Made by a program: the position numbers and the translations under genes. Positions 1 to 9,313 of a stretch of 64,000 nucleotides of DNA are shown here, piece by piece. The notes under the pieces are model-generated. The model saw only the letters and a program-made list of their open reading frames with translations, was not told the origin of the DNA and ran no database searches. The stretch is from the NCBI RefSeq assembly GCF_022267315.1, contig NZ_JAIKLE010000034.1, positions 1 to 64,000 of the forward strand, given 5' to 3'. Numbering within the stretch: position 1 is the stretch's first letter; every line of letters starts with the position of its first letter. The stretch is from Maribellus maritimus (GTDB lineage Bacteria > Bacteroidota > Bacteroidia > Bacteroidales > Prolixibacteraceae).

Positions 1-102
1 TGAATGTGGTCTATTTGAATATTCATCTCAATTAATTCACATGATTTCCATTCTAAATGCATCGGAATATCTTTTAAAAGTTGTTCCTTAACAAGTTAGA
101 CC

Positions 103-625
103 TTAAAAAGCCCAATATTTTTCTGGCTTATATTTTTGAGATAACCGAGGTATCCAAAGTTTCAATATTTGAAAAAGGATAAAAAGGATTTGTTGTTTAA
201 TCCGATTGAGCATTTTCTTTAAATTGTACCCGGTCCCGGCCAAAATAGTATTTAATTGGTCACCAATAACACCTTTTAAAAAATTCTTACCATTTATTGT
301 CGTGTTTGATATGGGTAATAACTGGTTCTATTCCTGCCCTGCCCTAAAGCGTTTCCTTGCTTTTTGTTTTGGTATTGGGTTGTTTCTTTCTTAGGAACTG
401 ATGGTGATATAATAGCTGTTCCATTGATTCTCTTGTTTGCCAACCATATCTGCAAGCTTTTTACTAAATTTTTAACTGAGGATAACTTTTGAAGATTTTG
501 ATAGCAGTCTTGCCTTTTAGTGTTCCCATCAATTGCGACAATGACACCACCAAGTTATTGACCATACACGGCACACACATAAAAGAGCATTTGCTTAACT
601 GCTCTTTTTTTGATTTCACCATACT
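103..625 (-). pseudogene. Decayed IS5-type transposase, C-terminal half
   Basis: Read on the minus strand, this stretch gives pieces of a DDE transposase C-terminus in shifting frames. One frame has RAGIEPVITHIKHDNKW followed at once by a stop (about 295-350). The next frame continues NFLKGVIGDQLNTILAGTG and KKMLNRIKQQILF (about 180-290) and ends with a stop at 103-105. These blocks match the C-terminal region of IS5/IS1182-like transposases. At least two frameshifts and an internal stop make it non-functional. The N-terminal half is missing, and the sequence joins an IS200-type fragment at about 625. The exact family within IS5/IS1182 is not certain. Confidence 0.6.
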
Positions 626-796
626 CCCAGCCTATCTCCACAAAATATATTTTATATCGTTCTGAAATTTGCAAACATATTTCTTTAGACTCTCTCCTAC
701 TTCTTCTGTTATTACATTTCTACGATATTTCATCTGACAAACTACATGATATAGCAACAACGCTCTATTGTGCCACTTAGTAATATGTTCACTCAT
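626..796 (-). pseudogene. IS200/IS605-type TnpA fragment (5' part)
   Basis: The frame starting MSEHITKWHNRALLLYHVV at 796 continues with MKYRRNVITEEVGESLKK, the usual N-terminus of IS200/IS605 Y1 transposases. The frame stops at 632. A +1 shift restores ERYKIYFVEIG, which is the next expected block, and homology then ends. The HUH motif and catalytic tyrosine are absent, so this is a dead 5' fragment of about 57 codons out of about 150. Upstream at 813-848 lies a motif also found at 3875-3907, which may be the left-end structure of this IS family. Confidence 0.65.
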
Positions 797-812
797 GCAA
801 TGAGCTTCTCCG

Positions 813-848
813 GGAGCAGAGCCTCGAGGAATTCTTTTGATTAAAAAT
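813..848. repeat. Short IS-end-like motif, copy 1
   Basis: The sequence around GCAGAGCCTCGAGGAATTC followed by TTTTGATTAAAA occurs here and, with one or two differences, at 3875-3907. This copy sits 17 bases upstream of the start of the truncated IS200-type TnpA, where the left-end hairpin of such elements is expected. Assignment as an IS left end is inference. Confidence 0.5.
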
Positions 849-1143
849 CCAAGATCTTTCAACGGTTTCTGTAGCGGAACTACATGAACAATTCCGTGGT
901 CAACTTCAAATTCAAGAATAGCAAGGAAACAGAGCAAGTTCCACTTGCATAGCCTCATATCCTAAAACAATTGTTATTTTTATTTTTTATAAATAATTTG
1001 TTTTTAAGATAGAATTTTCTATTTTTAATGTACAAACCCTTATTTTTTATCATTCTTAATACAATTGTGGGCGGCTTTGATGAGAGTTGCCCCTTTTTCT
1101 TTTTTTTATGAGAATAGGAGTTCAGTTTTATTCTCCAAAACAT

Positions 1144-1580
1144 TTTTCTTTCGGTATTGTGTAGGATTAGGTTTTTTTTAAAAAACCAATGTACTAAAAT
1201 AATGGATGGCCTGGAAACCAGGTTCGTTGCTTATTTCTTTTATACTTTTACTAGTTTAAATAAGCATCTATTTTACCCGCATTAATTTAAATTGCAGATG
1301 GTATTATCAGGGAGAAATACTTAAACACTTTACGAAAATAAGAGTAATATAATTGTATCTTTTAGCAAGTTTTTTTTAAGATTATATTCTCCAGTACAAG
1401 TAACTCCAATTTTTCAAATTAACATAACCAGAGAGTTATTTCTATACTGTTTTGTAGTGTCCGGATATTCTACCAGCCCATAAAAGTGAAAAAATTATTC
1501 TTTAAATAAGGAAGAGGGCTTTCATTCTTTTAGCTTTTGGTCATAACTTTAGTAAATATATAGTTCATTTTCAAATACTA
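1144..1580. other. AT-rich gap with no recognised gene
   Basis: No frame here shows a recognisable protein. The sequence is rich in A and T runs. The 62-codon frame to its left (955-1143) is lysine/asparagine-rich low-complexity translation and was not accepted. The small frame at 1583-1837 overlaps the 3' end of the kinase gene and also has no supporting features. Confidence 0.4.
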
Positions 1581-1796
1581 CCTCACGTTTGAATTTGCAT
1601 AAAAAAAACGTCACTTAATAAAACTTCCTTCCTCACTATTATGTAAGGCTTAAAATCAATTAAGAAAATGGGAGTCGCATCAACGGATATTCCCAATCCC
1701 AAGTTTATAAATAATGTTTTACCATTAAGTCTGCTTATCTTATTCCCATAATAGAAACTTATGACTCTTCTACTACTTGAAAAATGAAAAGATAAT

Positions 1797-2918
1797 TCAG
1801 AAATTAACAGGTAAAGAAAAACTAAAAACAGAACCATTATTTAATTCGCTCTCGACCCATATTCTGCCGTTATTTTTTTCAATAAAATCTTTACAAATAA
1901 TTAATCCCATACCTGTTCCACCTTCGCCTTCCGTACCAGTACTCGACTGAATACCACAAGATTGAAACAATAATTCTTTTTTCTCTTTTGAAATCCCCAT
2001 TCCTGAATCTCTAATTGCAACAAATATCTCATCTTCAACAATTGTTGCTGTAACGATTATTTTACCTCCTCTGTCGGTAAATTTAATGGCATTTGATATG
2101 AGATTACGTATAACTGTAGTTATCATTTTTTCATCGGCGACAGCTTGCATTTCCGGCGATACATCGTTTACAAGTCGTATTTCTTTTTGAAAAGCATTCT
2201 GTTTTAAAAAATCAAAACATTTTTCTGCAATAGAATGCAACAGGATAGCTTGTGGGAATATTTTTATACTTTGTGTTTGTGAATATGACCAGCTCAATAA
2301 GTTATCGAGTAGTGATGAAAGAGATTGGGCAGATTGAAGAATTAATTGATTGAATTTTCGTATTTCTTCTCTAGAATATTCTCCATGTTGCTCTTCAATA
2401 AGTTCAGAGAAAGCTACAATATTGTGGAGCGGTCCTTTTAGATCGTGTCCAATGACGGAGAAGAGTTTATCCTTTGTCTCGTTAAGGTCCTTGAGACGGG
2501 CTTCACTTTCTTTTAGTGCCTCTTCTGCATATTTTTGTTTGGTTACATCATTTGTTATGGCAATTATTCCATCAATGCTTCCTGAAGGTTTATAATGAGG
2601 ATAATAATTAATTTCTAATATTTTAAACTTCCCATCTAACATTTTTCCTCGGTACTGAAAAAAAACGGTTTCACCATTTAGTGCTCTATCCATTTGAGGA
2701 GCTATATTCTTTTTAAAATTATCATCTCCCCAAATTTCACTCGGTGTTTTACCGATAACTTTATCTGTTTGTTTATTAAAAAAATCGTTAAAAGCGTTAT
2801 TCACAAAAACATAGCGATATTTGTTAGTAATAAAAGAAGCAGGTTCAGAGATTGTATTTAAAATTTCTTTTTGATAGTGAAAGTACCTTCTGTTATTTCT
2901 TTTTTGTATTTGCGTCAT
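1797..2918 (-). CDS. PAS-domain sensor histidine kinase
   Basis: A 373-residue soluble histidine kinase. An N-terminal PAS domain (about 15-130) is followed by the HisKA dimerisation helix with H-box VIGHDLKGPLHN (about residue 157) and a HATPase_c domain with N-box NLISNAIKF, G1 DSGMGIS and G2 GTGMGL. The H-box is of the HDLKGPL type, common in Bacteroidota, rather than HEIRTPL. No transmembrane segment or receiver domain is seen, so it should sense an internal signal and pass phosphate to an unlinked regulator. It is flanked on both sides by insertion-sequence debris and has no obvious operon partner. The stimulus cannot be told from sequence. Confidence 0.85.
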   Translation of the reverse strand: MTQIQKRNNRRYFHYQKEILNTISEPASFITNKYRYVFVNNAFNDFFNKQTDKVIGKTPSEIWGDDNFKKNIAPQMDRALNGETVFFQYRGKMLDGKFKILEINYYPHYKPSGSIDGIIAITNDVTKQKYAEEALKESEARLKDLNETKDKLFSVIGHDLKGPLHNIVAFSELIEEQHGEYSREEIRKFNQLILQSAQSLSSLLDNLLSWSYSQTQSIKIFPQAILLHSIAEKCFDFLKQNAFQKEIRLVNDVSPEMQAVADEKMITTVIRNLISNAIKFTDRGGKIIVTATIVEDEIFVAIRDSGMGISKEKKELLFQSCGIQSSTGTEGEGGTGMGLIICKDFIEKNNGRIWVESELNNGSVFSFSLPVNF

Positions 2919-3114
2919 TAAATTTAATTTTTTTTAATCTAAAACCCATTCGCTTCATTTATCTATAAAAAATATTTAGCATATGAAAATATACCACTAA
3001 ATTATAAAATGCTATCTTATGGGAAACAGAAATGATATGAATATTTTATTAACGTTCGAAAAAATAAATGAAGAGCGATAGCAAATCATATTCTAATCAT
3101 TGAAGCTGCTCAAA

Positions 3115-3860
3115 GTTTACGCAGTAATAACAGAGAGAGTTATTATGTTCAATACTTCCCGATGAATTGCATTTGTTTCAAAACGAATCAGAATTGCTTT
3201 AAAAGCACCAAACCATCCATTGGTTCCACAACAAACCAGCAATTTATAAATACATCATCAAATGAATATTCCTTAGAAGTCCCATTTCGCTTATTTTGGT
3301 CAATGTTTCCTGTAATTTCAACTTTTGAACAATGACCACGGAATTTCTCAGTAACAAATCATGAATTTGCATTTAAGAATAATCAGTGTGTATTTCAGAG
3401 AATTCTAGCCCTGCAATCATTTTCTGTGCTACAGGTACTAAGTTAAATGCATTATTATGGTTCTCTTCGGCAGGGTTGCTACATGTTAACGGGATACCTT
3501 GGCATTTGTTAAAATCAACATATCGCTTGTCTTTGATTTCTTTCTTCCCTGCTAAGCAACTGCTTCGCCGCCCCGTTTTGTTTGAGTGTGAGTACCATCG
3601 GGTTGGGTACTTGATAAGTCCAGTAGATGCTTATATTTACTTTAAATGTGTTGCCAGACTTTCTGCCAACTCCCAGCATTATACCGTTTTCAAAAATGAA
3701 AATACATACTTTGTCAGGTGCATTTGCTGCGGAGAAATTGTCTTATCGGTCATTGCCGCCATTGACAAGCTCTTTTCAATCTGCTTAATATTGCTTCAAC
3801 GACTTGGTAATCTTTTACGCTTTTCAAAACATCATGAAAACCTTGAGGTTTTCAAACTTT
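3115..3860 (-). pseudogene. Decayed IS5-family transposase
   Basis: The minus strand translates, with several breaks, into blocks typical of an IS5-family DDE transposase: a segment around VVEAILSRLKRACQW, then HLKVNISIYWTYQV, GAAKQLLSREEIKDKRYV, GIPLTCSNPAEENHNN, NLVPVAQKMIAGLEFSEIHTD, FRGHCSKVEITGNIDQNKR, and finally FGAFKAILIRFETNAIH at the C-terminus. Internal stops and frameshifts interrupt the frame. It differs from the IS5-type remnant at the left end of the window. The plus-strand frame over the same bases is only its shadow. Confidence 0.65.
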
Positions 3861-3874
3861 CCTCTATACTCCGA

Positions 3875-3907
3875 GGCAGAGCCTTGAGGAATTCTTTTGA
3901 TTAAAAT
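3875..3907. repeat. Short IS-end-like motif, copy 2
   Basis: Nearly the same bases as at 813-848 (GCAGAGCC then TTGAGGAATTC and TTTTGATTAAAA). Here it lies next to the 5' side of the decayed IS5-type transposase rather than a TnpA. CGAGG and CCTTG flank a CAGAG loop, so a short stem is possible. It is probably a relic of a lost IS200-type element. Confidence 0.45.
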
Positions 3908-4053
3908 CTTTGAAAACGAAAGAAACTCAATTAGAGAAAAAGAACCGTTGCATTTTATTTTTTATTATAAATAAATTTAACCCGCAATTAAAAATCATTT
4001 TTTTTGAGGCTGAAATAAAAGAAACGACTATATTTATCATAAAAAATTGAATT

Positions 4054-4401
4054 ATGGACGTTAGGTTAGCCCGAAAATATACTGTTAAATTGAGTTTTGA
4101 AGAGATTCGATTACCACCTTTTGAAGACATATTAATATTAGGAAAAAAATGTCCACAAGGGAGAATTGGTGTATTTAGATCATTTGATTTTTTAGTCCCT
4201 AATGAATTTGAATCGTATGAGGTAGAAGATAAGTCGGTAGAAGCAGTTTTTATTAACAAGAGGGTCCTAAAAAAAATTAACAATGAAAAAATTATTGAAA
4301 TCCTGCAAGAAAGGGTTTTCCCATATGTTTCTGAATCAGAGATAATAAAGGTCGATTTCAAAATGACAATTTTTTATGATTTTATCGAAGGTGAGTTGTG
4401 A
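4054..4401 (+). CDS. Hypothetical protein coupled to CBS kinase
   Basis: A 115-residue, mostly soluble and charged protein of unknown family. It has no signal peptide, cysteine motif or recognisable domain. Its coding status is supported by the join to the next gene: the stop TGA overlaps the GTG start of the CBS-domain kinase (GTGA at 4398-4401), a layout typical of translational coupling. This suggests the two proteins work together, perhaps with this one as a small sensor or modulator, but that is inference. No function is assigned. Confidence 0.6.
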   Translation: MDVRLARKYTVKLSFEEIRLPPFEDILILGKKCPQGRIGVFRSFDFLVPNEFESYEVEDKSVEAVFINKRVLKKINNEKIIEILQERVFPYVSESEIIKVDFKMTIFYDFIEGEL

Positions 4402-5468
4402 TAGATTTAGATAAATATATATCTCCGCTTTATCATTCTGCAAATCCATTTGAAGGTATTAATTCAATCGAAGATCGCTTGTTGAGCAATAAATACCTTG
4501 TTGTTATAGACGAACAAAATGAATTTCATGGGATTTTGACTGAAGAAGATATAATAAGACGTCCGCATAAAATTGTAATTGATTGCGTTAGTCCGAAAGA
4601 AAATGTGTGCAAAAATGACACAATCAAATCTATTATAGAAAAGTTTGATTTGAGTCGTTCACCTGTTCTGGCAGTAATGGAAGACACAAAATTTGTTGGT
4701 GTTATAGAAAAACAAAATGTTTTAAAAGAGCTGGAAGCAGAAGTAGAAAAATTATTTAGTAAGTCTCTGTTGTCCAAAAATTCGAAAGAGTATTTTCTTT
4801 CGAATCTGTCACATGAGATTCGTACCCCTTTAAATGGAATTCTCGGATTTATCGATATTTTAAAGCAGCTTGAAGCAGCTGAATGTTCTACAGATAAAAA
4901 TGACATTGTCGAATTACTGGAAAAGACAACAGAAAATTTTCTGATATTGTTGAATGACCTTGTAGAATTATCTCTAATAGAAGCAGGAGAAGAGATAGCA
5001 ATTAAAAAAGAAAACGTAGATATTGCAAAAATATTAAAGGAGTTAAAGCTCTTTTTTGAGTCTCTTCCTTTTTCTCAAGGCAAAAAAATAAACATTGATT
5101 ATCTAAACCCCGAGCCTTCTTTTTGTATTTATACTGATAAAAATAGAATAAAACACATCCTTTATCATTTGCTCGACAATGCGATTAAATTCTCGGCTGG
5201 AAATAGAGTTACCTATGGTTTTACCTTTAACCAAGATAGTCAGGATGTTGATTTTTTTGTCAGGAATAAATGGTATAAAGACTCAATAGATATCGAACAA
5301 ATGTTTGACATTTTTGAAAAACAAGAACGGATAGAAAAGAGAATTAATTTTGGATTAGGAATTGGGCTTTCTCTGGTTAAAAAATTAGTTAATCTATTGG
5401 GAGGATCTATTAAAGTTGAATCATATGAAAGTGAAATAATATTTAGAGTGAAAATTCCTGTCAAGTAA
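4398..5468 (+). CDS. CBS-domain sensor histidine kinase
   Basis: A 356-residue kinase beginning with GTG. Residues about 1-115 resemble a tandem pair of CBS motifs (DEQNEFHGILTEEDIIRR and VMEDTKFVGVIEKQNVLKEL), folds that usually bind adenine nucleotides or SAM. The HisKA H-box is NLSHEIRTPLNGILGF (about 133-150), followed by HATPase_c with N-box HLLDNAIKFS and a G2-like FGLGIGLSLVKKL. The usual G1 DxGxG motif is poor here (RNKWYKDSIDIEQMF), so ATP binding may be altered. There is no transmembrane segment and no receiver. It is translationally coupled to the small upstream protein. A metabolic (nucleotide) input through CBS is inferred. Confidence 0.8.
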   Translation: MIDLDKYISPLYHSANPFEGINSIEDRLLSNKYLVVIDEQNEFHGILTEEDIIRRPHKIVIDCVSPKENVCKNDTIKSIIEKFDLSRSPVLAVMEDTKFVGVIEKQNVLKELEAEVEKLFSKSLLSKNSKEYFLSNLSHEIRTPLNGILGFIDILKQLEAAECSTDKNDIVELLEKTTENFLILLNDLVELSLIEAGEEIAIKKENVDIAKILKELKLFFESLPFSQGKKINIDYLNPEPSFCIYTDKNRIKHILYHLLDNAIKFSAGNRVTYGFTFNQDSQDVDFFVRNKWYKDSIDIEQMFDIFEKQERIEKRINFGLGIGLSLVKKLVNLLGGSIKVESYESEIIFRVKIPVK

Positions 5469-5582
5469 GAATATTTTCTAATATAATTTATTGTTACACA
5501 GATGTTCTTTTGTTTTTATAAGAGAACCTTTTTTTTTGTATTTTGTTATTTTTAATGTCAAATTTTCAGATACAGTGTAATA

Positions 5583-8500
5583 ATGAAAAGGGAAGATTGG
5601 GAAAAGATCGAGAGGATTCTTAATTTTTCTTTCGATGCAATATTCTTACTTGATACAAGTTGCAAAATAATCAGACTTAATTACGAAGCTGAAAAAAGCT
5701 TTGGCTATGTAAGTCAAGAGCTAGAAGGAAAGCCGATAGACCTACTTTTTCCTGAGTGGTCTTCAAATTTTAAAAATGTGAATTTTTCAAACGACAATTT
5801 CTTCATAGAAACGGTTGGAGTGCGGAAAGATGATGACAGATTCCGTTTAATAGCAAGAATAAAAGAAGAAGTGTTTGCCAATGAGAGATTTTTGTTGATA
5901 TCTGTTTCTTTAAATGCAAAATCATGTAATACTGATGATTTATTGTCTTTTTATGAAAGCAAGGAACGTTTCTCAAAAGCATTTTATTACGCTTCAATCG
6001 GAATGGCATTGGTTGCTCCAAACGGATCATGGTTGAAAGTAAATAAATCTGTGTGCGAAATCGTTGGCTATTCTGAGTCTGAATTAATGAATCTTACTTT
6101 TCAGGATATAACCCATCCTGACGATTTGGATCTGGATTTAGGTTATGTGGAAAAGATGCTAAAAGGTAAAATCCAGACTTATAAAATCGAAAAGAGGTAT
6201 TTTCATAAAAAAGGACATATTGTATGGGTTTTACTAAGTGTTTCTTTAGTGAAGAAACAAGATGGAAGCCCATTGTATTTTATTTCGCAAATCGAAGATA
6301 TAACTCAATGGAAGACAACCCAGGAGGCGTTGTTAAAGAGCGAGGAACGTTATCATTTACTGGTTTCTGGAACAAACCTTGGAATTTGGGAGTGGAATAA
6401 AAAATTAAAGCAAACTTATTTTTCAGAAAAATATCTTGAATTAACAGGTTACACGAAGGATGAATTAACTTTTGGAAAGATTAATATATTAAACAATGTT
6501 CATCCTAAACATCAAAAACTGTTTAGAAAGAAACTCCGAATTAGTTATCAAGAGAATATACCTTTTAAAATTGAATTTCTATTTAAGAAAAAGAGTGGTA
6601 AATATCGGTGGTTTTTAGCGGCTGGCAGAGCTGAGTTAGATAATAATAGCGAACCTTTCAGAATAATTGGCTACTTGGAAGATATTGAAGAAAAAAAACA
6701 AACAGAGATTCAGTTTGAAAGTTTATTTAATTCTTCTCCTGATGGAATAGTTATTTTAAATAACAAATTTGAAATTCTTTTAGTTAATAATGGCCTGGAG
6801 GTCATAGTGGATAAAAAGAACAGTGAGCTGGTAGGTAACTCTGCGCAGCTATTTTTCCCTAATTTATTCGAAAAGGATGGATATTTTAAAAATTCATTTT
6901 TTGAAGGAGATAAATGGGGCGATATAAATTCCGAGTTATATATTACTCGAAGTAATGGCGATTTGTTACCAGTAGAAGTAACAGTAAAAGCAATAGAAAC
7001 CGGAAAGCAAAAGCTTTTTTTATTGACTATTAGGGATATCCGAAAAAGGCTTTCAGATGATGCCGAAAGGAAACGTATACTTACAGCATTAAATGCTACC
7101 AGCGATGGGATTTTTATGTTTTTACCTGATAGCTTAAAACATGTTTATGTTAATAAAGGAGCATCGATACAGTTAGGATATTCTGAATCTGAACTTCTAA
7201 AGATCACTCCTCTTGATTTTAAAATTGAATATTCAGAGAAAAGTTATCGACAACTTTTGCAACCCTTGATTTCCAGGAAAAGGAGTTCATTAACAATAGA
7301 GACCAAACATAAACATAAAAATGGTAATTTATTTGATGTAGAAATTATTTTTAAATTGGCAACATTTGAAGAGAAACAAAAGATTATTGTTGCAGTAGTA
7401 AGAGATATTACAGAGCGGAAGCAGGCTCAAAAGGCATTACGTTTAAGTGAGGAGCGATATCGAGAGATTTATGAAAATTCAATTTTTGGAATATATCGTA
7501 CGTCCAAAGATGGAAAGATCATTCTGGCTAATCCTGCATTGATTCGGCTGCTTGGATTTAATAGCCTTGAGGAATTACAACAAAGAGATTTAAACAAAGA
7601 AGGATTTGCTCATGCCTCCTCGCGTGAAGAATTCATCCGTCTAGTTGAAGCAGAAAAAAAGCTAACTGACTATGAGTCAATATGGACAACAAAGGATGGC
7701 AAAGAAGTTTATATCAGAGAAAATGTGAAGTTAATAATTGACAAACAAACTGGCGAGCACTACTATGATGCCACTGTAGAAGATATTTCAGAAAAAAAAC
7801 GAGCAGAAAAAGAAAGAATTGCCCGTCGTGCTGCAGAAGAAGCCAACCGAACAAAAAGTACCTTCCTCGCCAATGTATCTCATGAAATTAGAACACCACT
7901 AAATTCAATAATAGGATTCTCCAACTTGTTATATTCATCTCTTAATGATTCAAAACAGAAAGCACGAGTAAATTCAATTCGCTCTAGCGGTAAAAGTTTG
8001 CTAAATATTATAAACGATATTTTAGATCTTTCGAAAATAGAGGCCGGAAAATTAAATTTAAATTTAGAGCCAGTTAGTCTCTATAGTTTGGTGAAAGACA
8101 TTGAGCTTCTAATGATTCCTATTGCTAACGAGAAGAGTATTCCTTTTAATCTGAAGATTGAAAGAAATATAGATTACTACTTGCTTCTCGATGAAGTTCG
8201 AATTAGACAAATACTTTTCAATTTAATAAATAATGCGATAAAATTTACTGAAAAAGGACATGTTGAATTACATGTAAACGTTGTCCCAAAATCCGATAAA
8301 AAAGTTGATATTCTTCTGGAGGTTGAGGATACAGGAGTTGGGATTCCCGAAAGTGAATTTACGACAATATTTGAACCCTTTGTTCAACAGAATGGACAGT
8401 CAGAAAAAGTTTATGGAGGAACTGGTTTGGGATTATCAATTACCCGCCAGATTGTCGATATGATGAGAGGGGAAATTCGGTTAAAAAGTAAAATTGGAAG

Positions 8501-9302
8501 AGGTAGTATCTTCAGCGTTCTTCTACCGGATATTTTAATTGTGGAAGCCCGTAATGATAATAATCTATCACAGGATGATATCAATCCCTCTTCGCTAATT
8601 TTTACAGAAGCAATTTTGTTAGTCGTTGATGATAATAAATACAACCGGGATTTACTTATTGACTTTTTGTCCCATTCTCCAATAGAAATTATTGAAGCTA
8701 AGAATGGTGCTGAGGCTGTGGAATTAGCAACAACTTATGCTCCCGATTTGATATTAATGGATCTAAAAATGCCGGTTTTAAATGGACTTCAGGCAGCAAG
8801 AATTATTAAAAGTAATAGTAATACTGCAAAAATTCCAATAGTTGCAATTTCTGCATCGTCTTTAGATATGAATTTTGATGATTTAAGCATATTTGATGAT
8901 TTTATACTAAAACCTGTCGTTTTTGAAGAACTTAGTGAAAGCTTAAAAAAATATCTGGAGCATACTGAAAACCCAGCTGTTGAAAGAAAAAAAATTAAGG
9001 AAGAAACCAAATTTATCTTGAATTTAAATGAACAGCAAAAGCTTAAATTTCCAACGGTCATTAAAGAAATTGAGACTGAGCTTTTACCAATTCTCAAACA
9101 GGCGCAGAAGAGCCAGGTAATAAATGACATTGAGTTATTTGGTGAAACTCTAATTCGTTTTGGTAAAGAAAAAGAGCTCCCATCTTTAATTAATTTAGGA
9201 AAAGAAATTCTTGACCTTTGCGAAAAGTTTGAAGTTGAAAATCTCTTCGATAAATTGTATATCTTTCAGGATACAATTAGACAATTAAAAAAAATCCCTT
9301 AA
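5583..9302 (+). CDS. Six-PAS hybrid histidine kinase with receiver
   Basis: A 1239-residue cytoplasmic hybrid kinase with no transmembrane segment. Six PAS units can be traced (about 5-115, 128-245, 255-370, 375-490, 500-620, 625-740); several carry the PAC end 'RDIT' or 'EDI'. HisKA follows with LANVSHEIRTPLNSIIGF (about 763-780), then HATPase_c with N-box NLINNAIKF, G1 EDTGVGIPE and G2 GGTGLGLS. The receiver domain (about 1010-1130) has LVVDDN and the phospho-acceptor in LILMDLKMP. The last 100 residues form a helical tail, where an HPt would be expected, but no HxxKG motif and no histidine is present. The next gene, a receiver-kinase, starts within a few bases, so the two are probably one operon. 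Confidence 0.9.
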   Translation: MKREDWEKIERILNFSFDAIFLLDTSCKIIRLNYEAEKSFGYVSQELEGKPIDLLFPEWSSNFKNVNFSNDNFFIETVGVRKDDDRFRLIARIKEEVFANERFLLISVSLNAKSCNTDDLLSFYESKERFSKAFYYASIGMALVAPNGSWLKVNKSVCEIVGYSESELMNLTFQDITHPDDLDLDLGYVEKMLKGKIQTYKIEKRYFHKKGHIVWVLLSVSLVKKQDGSPLYFISQIEDITQWKTTQEALLKSEERYHLLVSGTNLGIWEWNKKLKQTYFSEKYLELTGYTKDELTFGKINILNNVHPKHQKLFRKKLRISYQENIPFKIEFLFKKKSGKYRWFLAAGRAELDNNSEPFRIIGYLEDIEEKKQTEIQFESLFNSSPDGIVILNNKFEILLVNNGLEVIVDKKNSELVGNSAQLFFPNLFEKDGYFKNSFFEGDKWGDINSELYITRSNGDLLPVEVTVKAIETGKQKLFLLTIRDIRKRLSDDAERKRILTALNATSDGIFMFLPDSLKHVYVNKGASIQLGYSESELLKITPLDFKIEYSEKSYRQLLQPLISRKRSSLTIETKHKHKNGNLFDVEIIFKLATFEEKQKIIVAVVRDITERKQAQKALRLSEERYREIYENSIFGIYRTSKDGKIILANPALIRLLGFNSLEELQQRDLNKEGFAHASSREEFIRLVEAEKKLTDYESIWTTKDGKEVYIRENVKLIIDKQTGEHYYDATVEDISEKKRAEKERIARRAAEEANRTKSTFLANVSHEIRTPLNSIIGFSNLLYSSLNDSKQKARVNSIRSSGKSLLNIINDILDLSKIEAGKLNLNLEPVSLYSLVKDIELLMIPIANEKSIPFNLKIERNIDYYLLLDEVRIRQILFNLINNAIKFTEKGHVELHVNVVPKSDKKVDILLEVEDTGVGIPESEFTTIFEPFVQQNGQSEKVYGGTGLGLSITRQIVDMMRGEIRLKSKIGRGSIFSVLLPDILIVEARNDNNLSQDDINPSSLIFTEAILLVVDDNKYNRDLLIDFLSHSPIEIIEAKNGAEAVELATTYAPDLILMDLKMPVLNGLQAARIIKSNSNTAKIPIVAISASSLDMNFDDLSIFDDFILKPVVFEELSESLKKYLEHTENPAVERKKIKEETKFILNLNEQQKLKFPTVIKEIETELLPILKQAQKSQVINDIELFGETLIRFGKEKELPSLINLGKEILDLCEKFEVENLFDKLYIFQDTIRQLKKIP

Positions 9303-9313
9303 AGTTGTATAAT

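Noticed and set aside
206-394. Plus-strand frame of 62 codons
   Set aside because: It is the antisense shadow of the decayed IS5-type transposase on the minus strand.
955-1143. Lysine/asparagine-rich frame on the minus strand
   Set aside because: Low-complexity translation of an A/T-rich stretch with poly-lysine; no family resemblance.
1583-1837. 84-codon frame on the minus strand
   Set aside because: Overlaps the 3' end of the PAS kinase, has no recognisable domain or convincing start; could be chance in AT-rich DNA.
3386-3904. 172-codon plus-strand frame
   Set aside because: The opposite strand carries a clear degraded transposase over the same bases; the plus frame is its shadow.
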